From assembly GCA_030425785.1 (NCBI GenBank), contig JAUHYJ010000211.1:1-6520 (forward strand): a stretch of 6,520 nt of DNA. Direction: 5' to 3'. Both the position numbers and the translations under genes were made by a program. Position 1 is the first letter of the stretch. Every line of letters begins with the position of its first letter. This document shows, one piece after another, positions 4,804-6,520 of the stretch. The notes under the pieces were generated by a model. That model made no database searches. It was not told the origin of the DNA and was given only the letters and a program-made list of their open reading frames with translations. This DNA is from Acidimicrobiia bacterium. Its GTDB lineage: Bacteria > Actinomycetota > Acidimicrobiia > Acidimicrobiales > Ilumatobacteraceae.

Positions 4804-6520
4804 AGGGTTCGACGAGGGGGAACATCGACAGGAAGGTGTCGAGGTGGCCGAACACCGCGCGGAACGCGTCGACGTCGCCGTCGATCGTGACCCGGCCCTG
4901 GTCGATCGCATCGTCGACCGTGAGCTCGTTGGCGCCGAACTCGACGAGCACGCTGCGGTCGAGCGCAACGGTGGCGTCGGCAACGGCGGCGTGACCGCGT
5001 GACGTGCTCATCGCCCGGTTCGACAGCGTGACCTTCCAGTCCGACCCGTCCGCGTCGACCGTGCCACCGATGTCGAGGTTGAGGGTGACGTCGACGCCGC
5101 CGACCTCGTCCGCGATCAGTCGCACGGCAGCGGCATCCATCAGCTGCTCGATCGTCATCGCGTCGAGATAGCCGCGGCGCATCGCCGGGTTGCGCGGCGG
5201 ATGGCCGTGGCGCAGCTCCTGCGCCCCGGTGAGGAAGGCGTTCCGGAACGTCGCCGACTCGCTCTGGTACCCGAGCTGCTCGAAGGCGTCGGCCTGCAGG
5301 TCGCGCGCCGCCGTGTTCGACGGGTCGCTGAACACGAGGTGGCCCACCACCTCGGCCACCCAGCGGTAATCGCCCCGGTCGTACGCCTCCTGTGCCTTCG
5401 CGAGCAACGCGTCGGGACCACCGGCGAGGTCGACGTAGCGCTCCCCCACCTCGGTCGGCGGCAGCTTCCACAGGTTGGCCGGGTTGCCGTCGTACCACGA
5501 CAGGTAGCGCTGGTAGACCGCCTTCACGTTGTGGGCCAGGTGGCCGTAGTAGCCGGTGGTGTGGCCCTCGTCGCGCAGCTCCGGCGGCAGCTCGAGCAGC
5601 TCCGCGATCTCGAGCTGCGTGGCGCCGTGATTGGCGTGGCGCATGGTCTGGTCGTGCACGTAGCGATACATGTCGCGCTGCTTGCGCAGGAAGCCGACCA
5701 CGTCGTCGGTTCCCCAGCGCGGCCAGTGGTGCGAGGCGAACATCACGTCGCTGTCGGCGCCGAACAGGTCGATCGCCTCCCCGATGTACTTCGACCAGGC
5801 GAGCGAGTCGCGCGCCTGCGCGCCGCGGATCGGGATCAGGTTGTGCATGTTGTGCGAGCAGTTCTCGGCCATGCACAGCCAGCCCTTTCCGGCGCCCGCC
5901 CGGTCGGGGAAGAAGAAGTTCATCTCGGCCGGTGCCTCGGCCTCGGGTGTCATCTGGAACACGATGCGCACGCCGTCGACCGTGAGCTCCTGACCGGTGT
6001 GGGTGATGTCCTCGGTCGGGGCGAGCAGCCCCGGCGGCGACAACGGGATCGCCTTGCCGAGCCCGCAGTCGACGTGGCCCTTCGGACCCGCCGGCAGCAG
6101 CGGACCGAACTGGTACATCGCCCGCCGCGCCATCGAGAAGCCGGCGATCACGTTCTCGTTCACGACCTCGTGCATGAAGTGCTCGGGCGCGATGATCCGG
6201 CAGTCGCCGGCGTCGACGGCCTCCTTGCTGGTCACGCCCAGCACGCCGCCGAAGTGGTCGGTGTGGCTGTGGGTGTAGATCACCGCCGTCACCGGCCGCT
6301 CGCCGAGATGCTGGTTGGCCAGGTCGAGGCACGCTCGGGCGGTGCCGTCGACCGTGAGCGGGTCGATCACGACCCAGCCCCGCTCGCCCTCGATGAACGT
6401 GATGTTCGAGATGTCGTAGCCGCGTGCCTGCCAGATGCCGGGTCCGACCTCGAACAGGCCGTGGATGGCGTTGAGCTGTGCCTGCCGCCACAGGCTCGGA
6501 TTGACGGTGTCGGGGTTCGG
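4802..6520 (-). CDS. Alkylsulfatase, metallo-beta-lactamase fold (SdsA1/BDS1 family), 5' partial
   Basis: The product should hydrolyse alkyl sulfate esters (SDS-like surfactants or natural sulfates) to alcohol and sulfate using two zinc ions. The frame is open to the right edge (572 visible residues, counted from 6520), so the start and any signal peptide are missing. Family members are about 620-660 residues. The visible N-terminus has the family-typical Asp-Thr-Val-Asn-Pro-Ser-Leu-Trp and Ile-His-Gly-Leu-Phe-Glu-Val. Metal ligands appear complete: His84-x-His86-x-Asp88-His89 in Thr-His-Ser-His-Thr-Asp-His, then probably Glu199, Glu219 (Ala-Glu-Asn) and His264 (Ser-His-His-Trp-Pro). An alkylsulfatase dimerisation region follows (about 330-450), then an SCP2-like C-terminal domain (about 455-572, 5158-4805) thought to help hold the hydrophobic substrate. 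An internal GTG at 6370 is not the start, since family sequence continues 50 codons beyond it. It converges on the two-component genes, with no visible functional link. Exact substrate and stereochemistry are not determinable. Confidence 0.95.
   Translation of the reverse strand, partial: PNPDTVNPSLWRQAQLNAIHGLFEVGPGIWQARGYDISNITFIEGERGWVVIDPLTVDGTARACLDLANQHLGERPVTAVIYTHSHTDHFGGVLGVTSKEAVDAGDCRIIAPEHFMHEVVNENVIAGFSMARRAMYQFGPLLPAGPKGHVDCGLGKAIPLSPPGLLAPTEDITHTGQELTVDGVRIVFQMTPEAEAPAEMNFFFPDRAGAGKGWLCMAENCSHNMHNLIPIRGAQARDSLAWSKYIGEAIDLFGADSDVMFASHHWPRWGTDDVVGFLRKQRDMYRYVHDQTMRHANHGATQLEIAELLELPPELRDEGHTTGYYGHLAHNVKAVYQRYLSWYDGNPANLWKLPPTEVGERYVDLAGGPDALLAKAQEAYDRGDYRWVAEVVGHLVFSDPSNTAARDLQADAFEQLGYQSESATFRNAFLTGAQELRHGHPPRNPAMRRGYLDAMTIEQLMDAAAVRLIADEVGGVDVTLNLDIGGTVDADGSDWKVTLSNRAMSTSRGHAAVADATVALDRSVLVEFGANELTVDDAIDQGRVTIDGDVDAFRAVFGHLDTFLSMFPLVEP
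4805..5158 (-). other. SCP2-like C-terminal domain of the alkylsulfatase
   Basis: The last 118 residues begin at Met-Thr-Ile-Glu-Gln-Leu-Met-Asp. They run through alternating strands (Val-Thr-Leu-Asn-Leu-Asp-Ile and Trp-Lys-Val-Thr-Leu-Ser) to a helical end with Phe-Arg-Ala-Val-Phe and Phe-Leu-Ser-Met-Phe. This layout matches the sterol-carrier-protein-2-like domain that closes alkylsulfatases of this family. It is complete up to the stop. Confidence 0.75.

Noticed and set aside
3406..4983. 525-codon open frame on the minus strand
   Set aside because: It lies antisense to the kinase and LuxR regulator genes, whose motifs are clear. Its translation is Ser/Arg/Ala-rich with no domain, as expected for a shadow frame in high-GC DNA.
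4638..6491. 617-codon open frame on the minus strand
   Set aside because: It is longer than the visible in-window start of the sulfatase frame but overlaps it out of phase. Its translation is Arg/Gly/Pro-rich and lacks the sulfatase motifs.

Overview
The window is high-GC throughout (around 70% by eye) with strong G/C at third codon positions, so long spurious open frames lie on both strands. The gene content points to an actinobacterium: a HisKA_3-type sensor kinase with a coupled NarL/LuxR regulator of a distinctly actinobacterial subtype, and a possible leaderless promoter. Frequent GATCG and TCGAC words and the TAGCCT leaderless start would fit Acidimicrobiia (Ilumatobacter-like), but that placement is an inference.

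The left part (2-4752, plus strand) is one tightly packed block of four genes. The first (2-2449, start beyond the left edge) encodes a large exported protein of unknown function. It has a signal peptide, an acidic linker containing a 45-bp tandem duplication, a long beta-rich middle, a helical/coiled-coil section and a four-cysteine C-terminus. Its 3' end overlaps a single-domain response regulator (2440-2832). One base later comes a six-TM membrane histidine kinase (2834-4078), and its stop overlaps the ATG of a receiver-LuxR response regulator (4075-4752). The last two look like a standard cognate pair. The receiver-only protein is a possible second phosphoryl acceptor, and the exported protein is a possible envelope partner or target of the system.

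The right part (4802-6520, minus strand) is a convergent gene for a metallo-beta-lactamase-fold alkylsulfatase (SdsA1/BDS1 family). It has an apparently complete dinuclear metal site, a dimerisation region and a C-terminal SCP2-like domain. It is cut by the right edge, so its start and any signal peptide are not visible. The 49-bp gap between the two convergent units holds an imperfect 11-bp tandem repeat and no recognisable terminator.

I see no RNA genes, mobile elements, CRISPR arrays or attachment sites, and no stretch over 300 bases lacks a gene. Nothing proves a new system. The least explained part is the exported protein overlapping the orphan receiver and sitting directly ahead of a two-component pair.
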